Below, one piece after another: positions 24,262-33,541 of a stretch of DNA of 38,001 bases (within the stretch, counting starts at the first letter, position 1; each line of letters begins with the position of its first letter). Source of the stretch: Ruminococcus sp. (GTDB taxonomy: Bacteria > Bacillota > Clostridia > Oscillospirales > Acutalibacteraceae); assembly GCA_017411385.1 (NCBI GenBank), contig JAFQQF010000021.1, positions 1-38,001 on the forward strand, given 5' to 3'. The notes under the pieces are model-generated. The model had not been told where the DNA came from and did not search any database. It saw only the letters and a program-made list of their open reading frames with translations. Both the position numbers and the translations under genes were made by a program.

Positions 24262-25509
24262 ATGATTTCAGTAGCATTAATGGGACATGGCGTTGTAGGC
24301 TCGGGCGTTGCCGAAATCCTTACAACCCATAAACAGAAACTTTTCTCATCATTAGGTGAAGAAATTTACTTAAAGCACATTCTGGATTTAAGAGATTTTC
24401 CCGACAGTCCTCTTTGTGACCGCTTCACAAAGGATTTTGAGGAAATCATCGCAGACCGAGAGGTGCGGGTAGTAATCGAAACCATGGGCGGCATTAACCC
24501 TGCCTATGAGTTCACAAAGCGTTGCCTGAAAGATGGCAAGAGTGTGGTAACCTCCAACAAAGAATTGGTTGCACGCCACGGTGCAGAGCTTCTCTCCCTT
24601 GCAAAGGAAAACAACGCAAACTACCTGTTTGAAGCAAGTGTAGGCGGTGGTATTCCTATCCTCCGTCCTCTTCACCAGTGCCTTGTTGCAAATGAGGTTC
24701 AGGAAATTGCAGGTATCTTAAACGGAACCACAAACTTCATCTTAACCAAGATGATTAACGAAAACATGAACTTCGAGGATGCTCTCAAGCTTGCTCAGGA
24801 TTTAGGCTATGCAGAGCGTAATCCCGAGGCCGACGTTGAAGGTCACGATGCCTGCCGTAAGATTTGCATTCTTGCTTCTCTTGCATACGGCAAGCATATC
24901 TATCCCGACAATGTACATACAGAGGGTATCACAAAAATCACACTTGAAGACGTTGAGTATGCCGCAGCTTATGGCTGTGTAATCAAACTCATTGGCAAAT
25001 GCAAGCTTTTAGAAACAGGTCTTATGGATATTATGGTAGCCCCCATGCTTGTTCCCTGCACAAGCCAGCTTGCAAACATCAACGATGTGTTCAACGGAAT
25101 TATGGTACGCGGTGACTGCACAGGCGACGTAGTATTCTACGGCAAGGGTGCAGGTAAACTCCCCACCGCATCCGCTGTTGTAGCTGATACAGTTGACTGT
25201 TGCAAGCACCTGAAAGCCCGCAAGTATCTCTACTGGACAGACACAAGCGAAAACTGCATTGCAGACCACAACGAATCTTTAACAAAGATTTATCTGCGTC
25301 TTGAAGCTTCTGATGCTGAAAACGCATATAATAAAGCACAGGAAATTTTCACAGACATCACACGTCTTGAGCGTGCAGATGCACCCGAATCAGAGGTTGC
25401 ATTTGTAACAGAAAAGGAACTGCCCTACGGCAAAATCCTCGAAGCTGTGGAAACTCTTGAGCAGTCAGGTATCAAGGTAGCTTCCGCTATCAGAATCGGC
25501 AATTTATAA
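24262..25509 (+). CDS. hom: Homoserine dehydrogenase
   Basis: This 415-aa enzyme reduces aspartate semialdehyde to homoserine for threonine and methionine synthesis. It has the NAD(P)-binding motif GHGVVGSGVAEIL, the ETMGGINPAYEF and KSVVTSNKELVA motifs, EASVGGGIPILRPL, GILNGTTNFILTKM and the catalytic-domain DLGYAERNPEADVEG. A C-terminal ACT-like domain (about residues 340-415) suggests feedback control. I start at ATG 24262 after AAAGGGG; the longer frame adds 23 residues without homology. It forms an operon with the aspartokinase gene 21 bp downstream. Confidence 0.92.
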   Translation: MISVALMGHGVVGSGVAEILTTHKQKLFSSLGEEIYLKHILDLRDFPDSPLCDRFTKDFEEIIADREVRVVIETMGGINPAYEFTKRCLKDGKSVVTSNKELVARHGAELLSLAKENNANYLFEASVGGGIPILRPLHQCLVANEVQEIAGILNGTTNFILTKMINENMNFEDALKLAQDLGYAERNPEADVEGHDACRKICILASLAYGKHIYPDNVHTEGITKITLEDVEYAAAYGCVIKLIGKCKLLETGLMDIMVAPMLVPCTSQLANINDVFNGIMVRGDCTGDVVFYGKGAGKLPTASAVVADTVDCCKHLKARKYLYWTDTSENCIADHNESLTKIYLRLEASDAENAYNKAQEIFTDITRLERADAPESEVAFVTEKELPYGKILEAVETLEQSGIKVASAIRIGNL

Positions 25510-25530
25510 TACAGAAAGGTACTGAAACAA

Positions 25531-26745
25531 ATGAGCTTAATCGTACAGAAATTCGGCGGTTCCTCTGTTGCAGATGCAGACCGTGTCCGCAACGTTGCAA
25601 GAATTGTAACCGAAACCTATAAAAAGGGCAATGACGTAGTAGTTGTTGTATCCGCTCAGGGTGACACAACAGACGACCTCATTGCAAAGTACAAGGAGAT
25701 TGACCCCAACGCTTCCGAGCGTGAGCGTGATATGCTCCTTGCCGCAGGTGAGCAGATTTCTATTTCTCTGCTTGCTATGGCAATCCAGAGCATGGGTTGT
25801 CCCGCTGTTTCCCTCCTTGGCTGGCAGGCAGGCTTCAGAACCTCCTCCTCTCACACATCAGCCAGAATCAAGAAGGTAGACCCCACAAGAATCAGAAACG
25901 AAATCGCCAAGAAGAACATTGTTGTTGTAGCAGGCTTCCAGGGCATCGACAAACACGATGACGTTACAACTCTGGGCCGCGGCGGTTCCGACACAAGTGC
26001 AGTTGCCATTGCGGCTTCCATGCACGCAGACCTGTGCCAGATTTTCACAGACGTTGAGGGTGTTTACACAGCAGACCCCAGAAAGGTTCCTACAGCTTTG
26101 AAGCTTTCCGAGATTTCCTACGACGAAATGCTGGAGCTTGCAACTCTGGGCGCACAGGTTCTCAACAATCGTTCTGTTGAGCTTGCTAAAAAATACGGAA
26201 TCGAGCTTGAGGTTCTTTCAAGCCTTACCAACAAACCAGGTACTATTGTAAAGGAGCATACTAAAATGGAAAAATTACTTATTTCAGGCGTTGCCAAGGA
26301 TGAAGATATTGTCCGCATTTCTGTAACAAACATTCCCGACGAGCCCGGTCTTGCATTCAAGCTGTTCTCTATCCTCTCTGCAAAGAACATCAATGTTGAT
26401 ATCATTCTTCAGTCCATCGGCAGAGATAAAACAAAGGACATCTCCTTCACCGTTAACAAGGACAACGGTCAGGCAGCAGTTGACCTGCTTACAGAGAAGT
26501 TTGTAAACCGTCACGATGGTGTAAGCATCTCTATGAACGACAATGTTGCAAAGGTTTCCATTGTAGGCTCCGGTATGGAGAGCCACGCAGGTGTTGCTAC
26601 CGATATGTTCGAGGCACTCTATGATGCAAACATCAACATTCACATGATTTCCACAAGTGAAATCAAAATTTCTGTTCTTATCCGCAAGGAGTACGCTGAC
26701 AAGGCTGTTCGCATCCTCCACGATAAGTTCTTCCCCGAGGTTTAA
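25531..26745 (+). CDS. lysC: Aspartate kinase
   Basis: This 404-aa kinase phosphorylates aspartate, the first step to lysine, threonine and methionine. The catalytic domain has QKFGGSSVADADRV, LGRGGSDTSAVAIA and FTDVEGVYTADPR. Two C-terminal ACT domains (about 260-404) give amino-acid feedback. The length and the internal start at codon 246 resemble B. subtilis aspartokinase II, which makes an alpha and a separate beta subunit from one gene. It is coupled to hom upstream and ends before a strong terminator. Confidence 0.95.
   Translation: MSLIVQKFGGSSVADADRVRNVARIVTETYKKGNDVVVVVSAQGDTTDDLIAKYKEIDPNASERERDMLLAAGEQISISLLAMAIQSMGCPAVSLLGWQAGFRTSSSHTSARIKKVDPTRIRNEIAKKNIVVVAGFQGIDKHDDVTTLGRGGSDTSAVAIAASMHADLCQIFTDVEGVYTADPRKVPTALKLSEISYDEMLELATLGAQVLNNRSVELAKKYGIELEVLSSLTNKPGTIVKEHTKMEKLLISGVAKDEDIVRISVTNIPDEPGLAFKLFSILSAKNINVDIILQSIGRDKTKDISFTVNKDNGQAAVDLLTEKFVNRHDGVSISMNDNVAKVSIVGSGMESHAGVATDMFEALYDANINIHMISTSEIKISVLIRKEYADKAVRILHDKFFPEV
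26250..26745 (+). promoter_or_regulatory. Internal ribosome-binding site and in-frame start for a LysC beta subunit
   Basis: AAAGGAG (26250-26256) lies 9 nt before an in-frame ATG at 26266, codon 246 of lysC. Initiation there would give a 159-aa protein with only the two ACT domains. In B. subtilis aspartokinase II the beta subunit starts at almost the same place, around residue 247. The ribosome-binding site is seen in the sequence; its use is inferred. Confidence 0.6.
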
Positions 26746-26755
26746 TTATTATAAA

Positions 26756-26777
26756 CTCCCCTTGTTTAAAGGGCGGT
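26756..26777 (+). repeat. Short CCCCTTG...TAAAGGG intergenic palindrome, copy 1
   Basis: CTCCCCTTGTTTAAAGGGCGG after lysC resembles the element at 29684-29712. Both lie just after the stop of a plus-strand gene. Confidence 0.35.
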
Positions 26778-26850
26778 GCCGAGCGTGTGCAAAGCGGAGA
26801 AATTATAAAATACTTTTTCAAAACCTCTGCGCAAGCTTCCTCAAAACACC

Positions 26851-26883
26851 ACAGCCACTCTTCTCTGAGTGGCTGTTTTTTTC
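26851..26883 (+). terminator. Intrinsic terminator of the hom-lysC operon
   Basis: ACAGCCACTC (26851-26860) pairs with GAGTGGCTGT (26867-26876) over a 6-nt loop, followed by a run of T residues. Confidence 0.9.
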
Positions 26884-26956
26884 TGTAAATCCGTTTACTT
26901 ATTTAATTCACAAGCTCTCCAGTTAGTTACAAAATTGTCTATTTTTCAAAAAACTA

Positions 26957-26985
26957 TTGACATTAACGGCATTTACCAATAATAT
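26957..26985 (+). promoter_or_regulatory. Predicted sigma-A promoter of the aquaporin gene
   Basis: TTGACA (26957-26962) and TAATAT (26980-26985) are exactly 17 bp apart, about 57 bp upstream of the start codon. Confidence 0.75.
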
Positions 26986-27041
26986 GTTTTTAGTGTTAGG
27001 TAGCTAACCGAAAAATTTAATATCAGAAAGGTTGATTCCAC

Positions 27042-27710
27042 ATGGAAAGTATCAAGAAGTACATTGCTGAGTTCATCGGCACCTTTGTTCTCGTACTCTT
27101 TGCCTGCGGTACAGCCGCAGCTCTGGGTTGCTCCACCACCAGCCCCGACACAGCTTACATTATGACAGCCTTGGCTTTCGGACTTGTAATTGTGGGTATG
27201 GCTTACTCTGTGGGTAATGTTTCAGGATGTCACATCAACCCCGCTGTTTCAATCGCTATGCTCGTAGACGGCAGACTTTCTTTCAAGGATTTCATCGGAT
27301 ACATCGTTGCACAGTTTGCAGGTGCTATTGCAGGTGCAGCAACTCTGGGCGCTCTTCTGGGCACAGATTGCGGCTATGGTGCAAACGGTCTTTATGAAGG
27401 CAACATCTGGCTTTCACTCCTTGTTGAGGTTATCCTGACCTTCGTTTTTGTATTCGTTATTCTGGGTGTTACCTCCAAGCCTGAGTTTTCTAACGTTGCT
27501 GGTCTTGTAATCGGCTTCACACTCACACTTGTGCACATCTTCGGCATCCACTTCACAGGTACATCCGTTAACCCTGCAAGAAGCTTCGGTCCTGCACTCT
27601 TTGCAGGCGGCGATGCACTTGCAAATGTTTGGGTGTTCATTGCAGCTCCCCTTGTAGGCGGTGTGCTTGCAGCTCTTGTATTCAAGCTCTTCAAATCCAA
27701 GAAGGCTTAA
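27042..27710 (+). CDS. Aquaporin (MIP family)
   Basis: This 222-aa protein has six membrane helices and the two half-helix motifs GCHINPAVSIAM and TSVNPARSFGPAL that form the pore. The presence of SVNPARSFGP and a small size favour a water-selective AqpZ-like channel over a glycerol facilitator, which would have a D after the second NPAR. The His in FGIHFTG is also consistent with a water channel. It has its own promoter and a weak terminator. Confidence 0.92.
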   Translation: MESIKKYIAEFIGTFVLVLFACGTAAALGCSTTSPDTAYIMTALAFGLVIVGMAYSVGNVSGCHINPAVSIAMLVDGRLSFKDFIGYIVAQFAGAIAGAATLGALLGTDCGYGANGLYEGNIWLSLLVEVILTFVFVFVILGVTSKPEFSNVAGLVIGFTLTLVHIFGIHFTGTSVNPARSFGPALFAGGDALANVWVFIAAPLVGGVLAALVFKLFKSKKA

Positions 27711-27717
27711 TATTAAA

Positions 27718-27737
27718 ATACTGACCCGGCTCAGTAT
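27718..27737 (+). terminator. Weak terminator-like hairpin after the aquaporin gene
   Basis: ATACTGA (27718-27724) pairs with TCAGTAT (27731-27737), followed by only ATTTC, so efficiency is doubtful. Confidence 0.35.
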
Positions 27738-27792
27738 ATTTCACAACATAGTGCATAACAAATATATATTGCATATTTGTTTGGCATAAACC

Positions 27793-27823
27793 GTGCTGTC
27801 AAATTCAATACCAAGGACAGCAC
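27793..27823 (+). other. Hairpin in the acyl carrier protein leader
   Basis: GTGCTGTC (27793-27800) pairs with GACAGCAC (27816-27823) over a 15-nt loop, 12 nt before the AGGAGG of the acyl carrier protein gene. It does not match the FapR operator known to me. Confidence 0.3.
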
Positions 27824-27850
27824 AAAGATTCCCACAGGAGGCATTTTATC

Positions 27851-28078
27851 ATGGTTTTAGAGAAAGTAAAGGCAATTCTTGCAGAACAGTTCGACATTGA
27901 AGAGGACACTCTCACAGTTGACACTGACCTTCAGGAGGATCTGGGTGCAGACTCTCTTGACGTTGTAGACCTGCTTATGTCCATTGAGGACGAGTTCGAG
28001 GTTGAGATTCCCGACGAGGAAATCGAGAACATCAAAACTCTCGGCGAGCTTGTTTCTTACATCGAAGCAAACGCTTGA
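27851..28078 (+). CDS. acpP: Acyl carrier protein
   Basis: This 75-aa acidic protein carries the motif DLGADSLDVVDLLMSIEDEF, in which the serine of DSL receives the phosphopantetheine arm. It shuttles acyl chains in fatty acid synthesis. AGGAGG precedes the ATG. The gene stands alone, away from other fab genes. Confidence 0.95.
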   Translation: MVLEKVKAILAEQFDIEEDTLTVDTDLQEDLGADSLDVVDLLMSIEDEFEVEIPDEEIENIKTLGELVSYIEANA

Positions 28079-28111
28079 TTTTGCACGAGTTTAACTGAAT
28101 CTTTCAAAACC

Positions 28112-28146
28112 ACCGACTGAGAATATTTCTCAGTCGGTTTTGTTTT
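28112..28146 (+). terminator. Intrinsic terminator after acpP
   Basis: ACCGACTGAGAA (28112-28123) pairs with TTCTCAGTCGGT (28127-28138) and is followed by TTTGTTTTT. Confidence 0.9.
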
Positions 28147-28166
28147 TATGAATAATTCTAAAACAC

Positions 28167-28195
28167 TTGAAAAATTCTGCATTTATATGTATAAT
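28167..28195 (+). promoter_or_regulatory. Predicted sigma-A promoter of proS
   Basis: TTGAAA (28167-28172), a 17-bp spacer and a perfect TATAAT (28190-28195) lie 37 bp before the start codon. Confidence 0.75.
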
Positions 28196-28231
28196 AACTT
28201 TATATGTTTATTATCCTGAAGGGGTGTTAAT

Positions 28232-29671
28232 ATGGCAGACAATAAAAAAATGGTCGAGGCTATTACCAGCCGCGACGAAGATTTTGCAAAATGGTATACC
28301 GACATAGTCAAAAAAGCTGAGCTTGTTGACTACTCAGGCGTTAAGGGTTGTATGGTTATCCGTCCCTACGGTTATGCTATCTGGGAAAATATCCAGCGTG
28401 ACCTTGACAGACGCTTCAAAGAAACAGGTCACGAAAATGTATATATGCCTATGTTTATTCCCGAGAGCCTTCTGCAGAAGGAAAAGGACCACGTTGAGGG
28501 CTTTGCTCCCGAGTGTGCTTGGGTAACCGTAGGCGGAAGCGAAAAGCTCACAGAGCGTCTTTGCGTACGTCCTACATCAGAAACTCTTTTCTGCGAGCAC
28601 TACGCAAAGATTATCAACACTTACAGAGATTTACCCAAGCTCTACAACCAGTGGTGTTCTGTTGTGCGTTGGGAAAAGACAACCCGTCCTTTCCTGAGAA
28701 CCTCTGAGTTCCTCTGGCAGGAGGGCCACACAATGCACGAAACTCAGGAAGAAGCAGAGGCAGAAACACTTCAGATGCTCAAGGTTTACGAAGACTTCTA
28801 CCGTGAAACTCTGGCTATCCCTGCGGTTGTTGGCAGAAAGACCGAGAAGGAGAAGTTCGCAGGTGCAGAAGCAACCTACACCATCGAGCCTATGATGCAT
28901 AACGGCGTAGCTCTTCAGGGCGGAACAACTCACTACTTCGGCACAGGCTTTGCAGAAAGCTTCGGCATCACCTATCAGGGCAGAGATAACAAGCTCCACT
29001 TCCCCCACCAGACATCATGGGGTGTTTCCACCCGTATGATCGGTGCCATCATCATGGTACACGGTGACGATGACGGTCTTATCCTTCCCCCCAGAGTTGC
29101 TCCCGTACAGGTTGCAATCGTTCCCATCGCTATGCACAAAGCAGGCGTTCTTGATAAAGCTCAGGAGGTTGCAGACTCACTCAAAAAGCAGTTCAGAGTC
29201 AAGCTTGATGCAACTGACAACTCCCCCGGTTGGAAATTCTCTCAGTACGAGATGCAGGGTGTTCCCCTTCGTCTTGAGCTCGGTCCCAAGGATATCGAGA
29301 ACAACCAGTGTGTTCTTGTACGTCGCGACACAAGAGAGAAGATTTTTGTTTCTCTTGATAACATTGCAGAGGAAATCGCAAAGCTTCTTGACGTTATCCA
29401 CGATGCTATGTATAATCGTGCTCTGGAAAATATGAAGGCTAAAACCTTTGAAGCACGCACCTATGATGAGTTCCTCACAACAGCTAAGGAAACTCCCGGA
29501 TTTATCAAGGCAATGTGGTGCGGATGCACAGAATGCGAAGAAAAAATCAAGGAAGAAACAGGCGGCGTAAAGAGCCGTTGTATCCCCTTTGAAGAGGAAA
29601 ACCTCTCCGACGTATGCGTATGCTGCGGCAAGCCTGCAAAGCATATGGTATACTGGGGCAAGCAATACTAA
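28232..29671 (+). CDS. proS: Prolyl-tRNA synthetase, type without editing insertion
   Basis: This 479-aa class II aminoacyl-tRNA synthetase charges tRNA-Pro. It has motif 1 around [19 protein letters not shown], motif 2 near [20 protein letters not shown] with RPTSET before it, and the [13 protein letters not shown] stretch. It ends in the zinc-binding C-terminal domain ([35 protein letters not shown]) with the terminal Tyr typical of the archaeal/eukaryal-like ProRS group. The bacterial INS editing domain is absent. GGGGTG precedes the ATG. Confidence 0.95.
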   Translation: MADNKKMVEAITSRDEDFAKWYTDIVKKAELVDYSGVKGCMVIRPYGYAIWENIQRDLDRRFKETGHENVYMPMFIPESLLQKEKDHVEGFAPECAWVTVGGSEKLTERLCVRPTSETLFCEHYAKIINTYRDLPKLYNQWCSVVRWEKTTRPFLRTSEFLWQEGHTMHETQEEAEAETLQMLKVYEDFYRETLAIPAVVGRKTEKEKFAGAEATYTIEPMMHNGVALQGGTTHYFGTGFAESFGITYQGRDNKLHFPHQTSWGVSTRMIGAIIMVHGDDDGLILPPRVAPVQVAIVPIAMHKAGVLDKAQEVADSLKKQFRVKLDATDNSPGWKFSQYEMQGVPLRLELGPKDIENNQCVLVRRDTREKIFVSLDNIAEEIAKLLDVIHDAMYNRALENMKAKTFEARTYDEFLTTAKETPGFIKAMWCGCTECEEKIKEETGGVKSRCIPFEEENLSDVCVCCGKPAKHMVYWGKQY

Positions 29672-29683
29672 TAGCCCCCACAG

Positions 29684-29712
29684 AATCCCCCTTGCCTAAA
29701 GAGGGATTTCCG
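29684..29712 (+). repeat. Short CCCCTTG...TAAAG(A)GGG intergenic palindrome, copy 2
   Basis: The element AATCCCCCTTGCCTAAAGAGGGATT is a near-palindrome between proS and the DUF1292 gene and resembles the copy at 26756-26777. Confidence 0.35.
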
Positions 29713-29753
29713 CACAGAGTACAAGAGAAGAATCATACAAAGGAGGTCATAAT

Positions 29754-30053
29754 ATGGCAGACGAGATTAAAAACAATATTCCCGAAGAGGAAGAGGCAAG
29801 CATCATCGTTCTTGAAGACGACCTTGGTAACGAGGTTGAGTTTGAGTATCTTGACGTAATCGAGTACGAAGGCGTTGAGTATCTCTATCTCCTTCCCGCA
29901 AACGAGGAAGACGGCAACGAGGTTGTAATTCTCAAGATTACATCTATCGACGATGAAACAGAGTCCTTCGAAGGCATCGAAGATGAAGAGCTCCTTTCAA
30001 CTCTCTTTGAGATATTCAAGGATAAGTGGAAAGACGAGTTCAACTTCGAATAA
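29754..30053 (+). CDS. DUF1292 (YrzB-like) family protein
   Basis: This 99-aa very acidic protein of unknown function matches the DUF1292 family widespread in Firmicutes. Seen in it are SIIVLEDDLGNEVEFEYLDV, EYEGVEYLYLLPA and the VVILKITSIDDE strand pattern, then an acidic helix DEELLSTLFEIFKDKW. AAAGGAGG precedes the ATG. It follows proS by 82 bp and may be co-transcribed with it. A strong terminator follows. Confidence 0.85.
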   Translation: MADEIKNNIPEEEEASIIVLEDDLGNEVEFEYLDVIEYEGVEYLYLLPANEEDGNEVVILKITSIDDETESFEGIEDEELLSTLFEIFKDKWKDEFNFE

Positions 30054-30097
30054 TTCCTAACCAAATTTAACACTTTGGTAGTATAACTACCACATCT

Positions 30098-30132
30098 ACC
30101 GCTACGGCTGTTTTAAACCGTAGCGGTTTTTT
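30098..30132 (+). terminator. Intrinsic terminator after the DUF1292 gene
   Basis: ACCGCTACGG (30098-30107) pairs with CCGTAGCGGT (30118-30127) and is followed by TTTTT. A small extra hairpin, TGGTAG-tataa-CTACCA, lies just upstream at 30076-30092. Confidence 0.9.
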
Positions 30133-30197
30133 GTTGTCATTATCTACAACCTATAAGATAAAAATTTGTGCAACAAACCAAAGTTCTCTCCGCTTAA

Positions 30198-30226
30198 TTG
30201 ACTTATACTTTTGAGCGGTTTATACT
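30198..30226 (+). promoter_or_regulatory. Predicted sigma-A promoter of the dockerin gene
   Basis: TTGACT (30198-30203), a 17-bp spacer and TATACT (30221-30226) lie 34 bp upstream of the start codon. Confidence 0.7.
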
Positions 30227-30259
30227 GATTTTAGCACATTAAACAGAAGGAGTGTCACT

Positions 30260-33200
30260 ATGAAATTGCTAAAAAAATCATTGGCATTATTGCTATGTCT
30301 GCTGTTAGTTGCCTCTGGCTGTATGCTCTCAGTTTCTGCAACAGACTCAACAGACTCCGAAACAATTTACTTTGAGGTACCATCCGATTGGCAAAATTGG
30401 AATTATATCTATTGCCATATTTACATTTATGGCGGAGAATCTCTGGGCTATTGGCAATCAAAGAAAGAGCGGTGCACTCAGGTTGAAGGCAACCTCTATG
30501 CCTACGACACCACAAAAGTCGGCGGACTTGAAGATGGTGTAACCTACTGTGTGATTATGTCCGCTGACACAGGTATGGAAACATACAGCACAGTATTGAC
30601 CACAGAGTGCTTAGGCGACACGCTCTATTGTGACGACACTTACTATGAAAACCCAATTGATTTCACCAAACGTGCAAGGGCAACTTTTTGGAGCAATCAG
30701 GACCCCAGTGAGTTCGGTCCCGTACTACAAATCACCTCTCTGGGCAACGTAATCGGCACTTGCCCCTTAGAGCCTGTATCCCATCTCTTCTTGGATTTCC
30801 TAAATTACAACCTCGATGATGCACAAATATACTCAGGTAAAACTGACCAGCAGATTATCGATGATATTGCAAAAGCACTTGGTCTTTCCAAAGATGAAGT
30901 TGCAGACTTAATCGAAGAATCCGGTGTACATGTAAACTGGACAGGCGAATCTTTCTTGAAGAGTATTGATGTAAAACCCTTGAGCTTTATCGAAGGTACC
31001 AACGGCTACATAGATACCGACTACAACGAGGAAACCGGCGATTATGACCTTGAGTACTATCGCTATACAGAATTTTCTGACATTGAGTACACCTTAACCT
31101 TTACTGACGGCACTACAATGGATGACTACAGTACTTGGTTTGAGTATGACGGCATGGACTACGACATCCATATCGAGTATGACCAATCCTACGAAAACCA
31201 GTGGACTGCAGGCAATACCTACTATGTTACAGCCTCCGTCTTGGGTGTATCCGATACCTTCCCTGTTACAATTGAAAAATCACCTATTAAATCCATCGAA
31301 GTAGAGCCTGTAAGCTTTATTGAAGGTACAAAAGGATATTTGGACGAAGACTATAACTATGACACCGACGAATGGGTTGAATATTATCGCTACTCCGACT
31401 TTTATGATATTGAATACACTGTAACCCTTAACGATGGAACCACAGAAATCTGCTCCGGTCCTTGGTTTGAATATGATGGTGAAGAATATGAGATAGAAAT
31501 CCAAGACAACCAATCCTACAAAAATCAATGGACTGCAGGCAATACCTATGAAGCAACAGCCACACTCTCAGGTGTATCCGATACATTCTCTGTTACCATC
31601 GAAAACACTCCCGTTAAGAGCTTAGAGGTAAAGCCCATAAGCTTTATTGAAGGCACAAATGGCTATATGGACTACGACTACAATGAAGAAACCGGAGATT
31701 ATGACCTTGAGTACTACCGATATAATGGTTTTTATAACATCGAATACACCGTAACCTTTAACGATGGTACCACACAGGATGGTAATGGTTATTGGTTTGT
31801 ATATGACGGTGTAGAATATGATATTGATATCTATGACAACCAATCCTACGAAAATCAATGGACTGCAGGCAACACATATGAGGCTACGGTTACACTCTTA
31901 GGTGTTTCTGACACCTTCCCTGTTACCATTGAAAGCTCTCCTGTAAAAAGCTTTGCAATAAAGCCCTTCACACTTACAGAAGGAATAGACGGATATTACG
32001 ACTATTACTCAGACATTGATACAGAAGAGTATTTTGAATATTTCTATTATAATAACTATGATAAATATGTTTATTATACCGTAACCTTTGCTGACGGCAC
32101 CACACTAAGCGGTTCAGACACCTATGTTGAATATAAAGGCGAAACGTATTATATTAACATCAGCGATAGCCAATCCTATGATAATTTCTGGACCCCCGGT
32201 AATACTTACACAGAACAGGCAACCTTAATGGGCAAAACCTGTGATGTTTCCATCACAATTCAGGAAAACCCCATTACAAGCATTGATGTTGTAAAAGAGC
32301 CCGATAAAACCGTATTCAACAAAACAGAATTAGTCAATCCTCAGGGTGCAGTACTCAGAATTAACTACAATGACGGCACTTATGAAGATGTAACTCTCGG
32401 CACATACACACCAATTTCCGGCAACAACTTTGTCTACGTAAAACGTTTCAACGATAACTTCCGATGGTCTGCATCTCCCATAGATGAAAATAGCAAATAC
32501 TATGTTTATTTATTGGACTTCGAGGTTGAACTCAGCGGAAAGTACAACGACAAAGAAGTAAAGTCTGTGACAATCAACGAAAAAGATGCTCAGCTCTATA
32601 TCACACTCACATACGAGGATAACTCACAAAAAACAGTGAAAGCTCTGGGTATAGAAATAGCCGGCAGAGGACAAGAAAGTGCAGATTTGTATAGCGTTGG
32701 AGGTATCATTATAACTGATGACGGCTTATATATGGGTAATTTTTACAAATATATAAGCACCGGAAAATTCTATATCACTATACGCAAGGATGGCGAAAAT
32801 AGAATACTTTCCAACACTCTGGACTCTTGTCTGTGGTGGAGCTTACAAGAAAAGTTTGACAACATCGTTCATGCTCTGGCAATCTGTGCAGAGGATTTAA
32901 AAACTTTTGACGGCAAAGTTACCGCTGAAAACTTCGACACTCTGATGAGAATAGCTTGCTACGCAGAAGACTTGTTCTGGAAAGAAGAAAGCATTCTTGG
33001 TGGAAACGAAAAATGGGTTTTATTCAACGCACAGCATGCTAAACTCGCATTCTATGAAATATTTGGGTTTATGCCCGACCTTACTCTCAGCGAAAACTAC
33101 GATGCCGCCAATAATTCCATCAAAGTCCCTGAGATAATCGGTCACGGCTCAGAGCCCTACATGGTACCCTTCGAGGTCACATCCTCCAACGGCACACACA

Positions 33201-33505
33201 CCGCAACAATCAATTGGGGTATTCGTAAGTTCACTATGACTCTCGACGAGGAGCTCTCACTTGTTAACTATCAAATTACAAGCAGCACCGGTATCCTTGG
33301 CGATGCAAATGGTGATAACGATGTCAACATCAAGGATGCAACTGCTATTCAGAAGCACATTGCAATGCTTTCAATGCTTTCAGCAAACGGTGTTTCACTG
33401 GCTGATGTTAACGGCGACGAAAACGTAAATATCAAGGATGCAACAACAATTCAGAAGCACATCGCAGGACTTCCCATTGAATTTCCAATCGGTGAGCCTG
33501 TATAA
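30260..33505 (+). CDS. Secreted dockerin protein with four Ig-like repeats
   Basis: This 1081-aa exported protein begins with a signal peptide (MKLLKKSLALLLCLLLVASG, cleavage after SVSA near residue 28). An N-terminal module rich in Trp and Tyr (about 30-165) resembles carbohydrate-binding modules. Four repeats of about 110 residues follow (about 234-672), each with SFIEGTNGY or a variant, a Tyr/Asp/Glu-rich hairpin, FNDGTT, QSYENQWTAGNTY and SDTFPVTIE. A fifth divergent unit and a helical region come next. The C-terminus is a type I dockerin: GDANGDNDVNIKDATAIQKH and ADVNGDENVNIKDATTIQKH, both with calcium-loop residues. Dockerins bind cohesins on scaffoldins, so I infer attachment to a cellulosome- or amylosome-like complex. 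No catalytic domain is recognised. AAGGAG precedes the ATG. Confidence 0.85.
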   Translation: MKLLKKSLALLLCLLLVASGCMLSVSATDSTDSETIYFEVPSDWQNWNYIYCHIYIYGGESLGYWQSKKERCTQVEGNLYAYDTTKVGGLEDGVTYCVIMSADTGMETYSTVLTTECLGDTLYCDDTYYENPIDFTKRARATFWSNQDPSEFGPVLQITSLGNVIGTCPLEPVSHLFLDFLNYNLDDAQIYSGKTDQQIIDDIAKALGLSKDEVADLIEESGVHVNWTGESFLKSIDVKPLSFIEGTNGYIDTDYNEETGDYDLEYYRYTEFSDIEYTLTFTDGTTMDDYSTWFEYDGMDYDIHIEYDQSYENQWTAGNTYYVTASVLGVSDTFPVTIEKSPIKSIEVEPVSFIEGTKGYLDEDYNYDTDEWVEYYRYSDFYDIEYTVTLNDGTTEICSGPWFEYDGEEYEIEIQDNQSYKNQWTAGNTYEATATLSGVSDTFSVTIENTPVKSLEVKPISFIEGTNGYMDYDYNEETGDYDLEYYRYNGFYNIEYTVTFNDGTTQDGNGYWFVYDGVEYDIDIYDNQSYENQWTAGNTYEATVTLLGVSDTFPVTIESSPVKSFAIKPFTLTEGIDGYYDYYSDIDTEEYFEYFYYNNYDKYVYYTVTFADGTTLSGSDTYVEYKGETYYINISDSQSYDNFWTPGNTYTEQATLMGKTCDVSITIQENPITSIDVVKEPDKTVFNKTELVNPQGAVLRINYNDGTYEDVTLGTYTPISGNNFVYVKRFNDNFRWSASPIDENSKYYVYLLDFEVELSGKYNDKEVKSVTINEKDAQLYITLTYEDNSQKTVKALGIEIAGRGQESADLYSVGGIIITDDGLYMGNFYKYISTGKFYITIRKDGENRILSNTLDSCLWWSLQEKFDNIVHALAICAEDLKTFDGKVTAENFDTLMRIACYAEDLFWKEESILGGNEKWVLFNAQHAKLAFYEIFGFMPDLTLSENYDAANNSIKVPEIIGHGSEPYMVPFEVTSSNGTHTATINWGIRKFTMTLDEELSLVNYQITSSTGILGDANGDNDVNIKDATAIQKHIAMLSMLSANGVSLADVNGDENVNIKDATTIQKHIAGLPIEFPIGEPV
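30959..32275 (+). repeat. Four tandem ~330-bp coding repeats in the dockerin gene
   Basis: Units start at 30959, 31289, 31616 and 31946, with spacings of 330, 327 and 330 bp. Units 1 to 3 are close in sequence, while unit 4 has diverged. Each encodes one Ig-like beta-sandwich of a kind often called Big or bacterial Ig-like domains. Confidence 0.8.
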
Positions 33506-33541
33506 GTAACTCTGAAAAATTCCAAAAAACCAATAAAAAAG

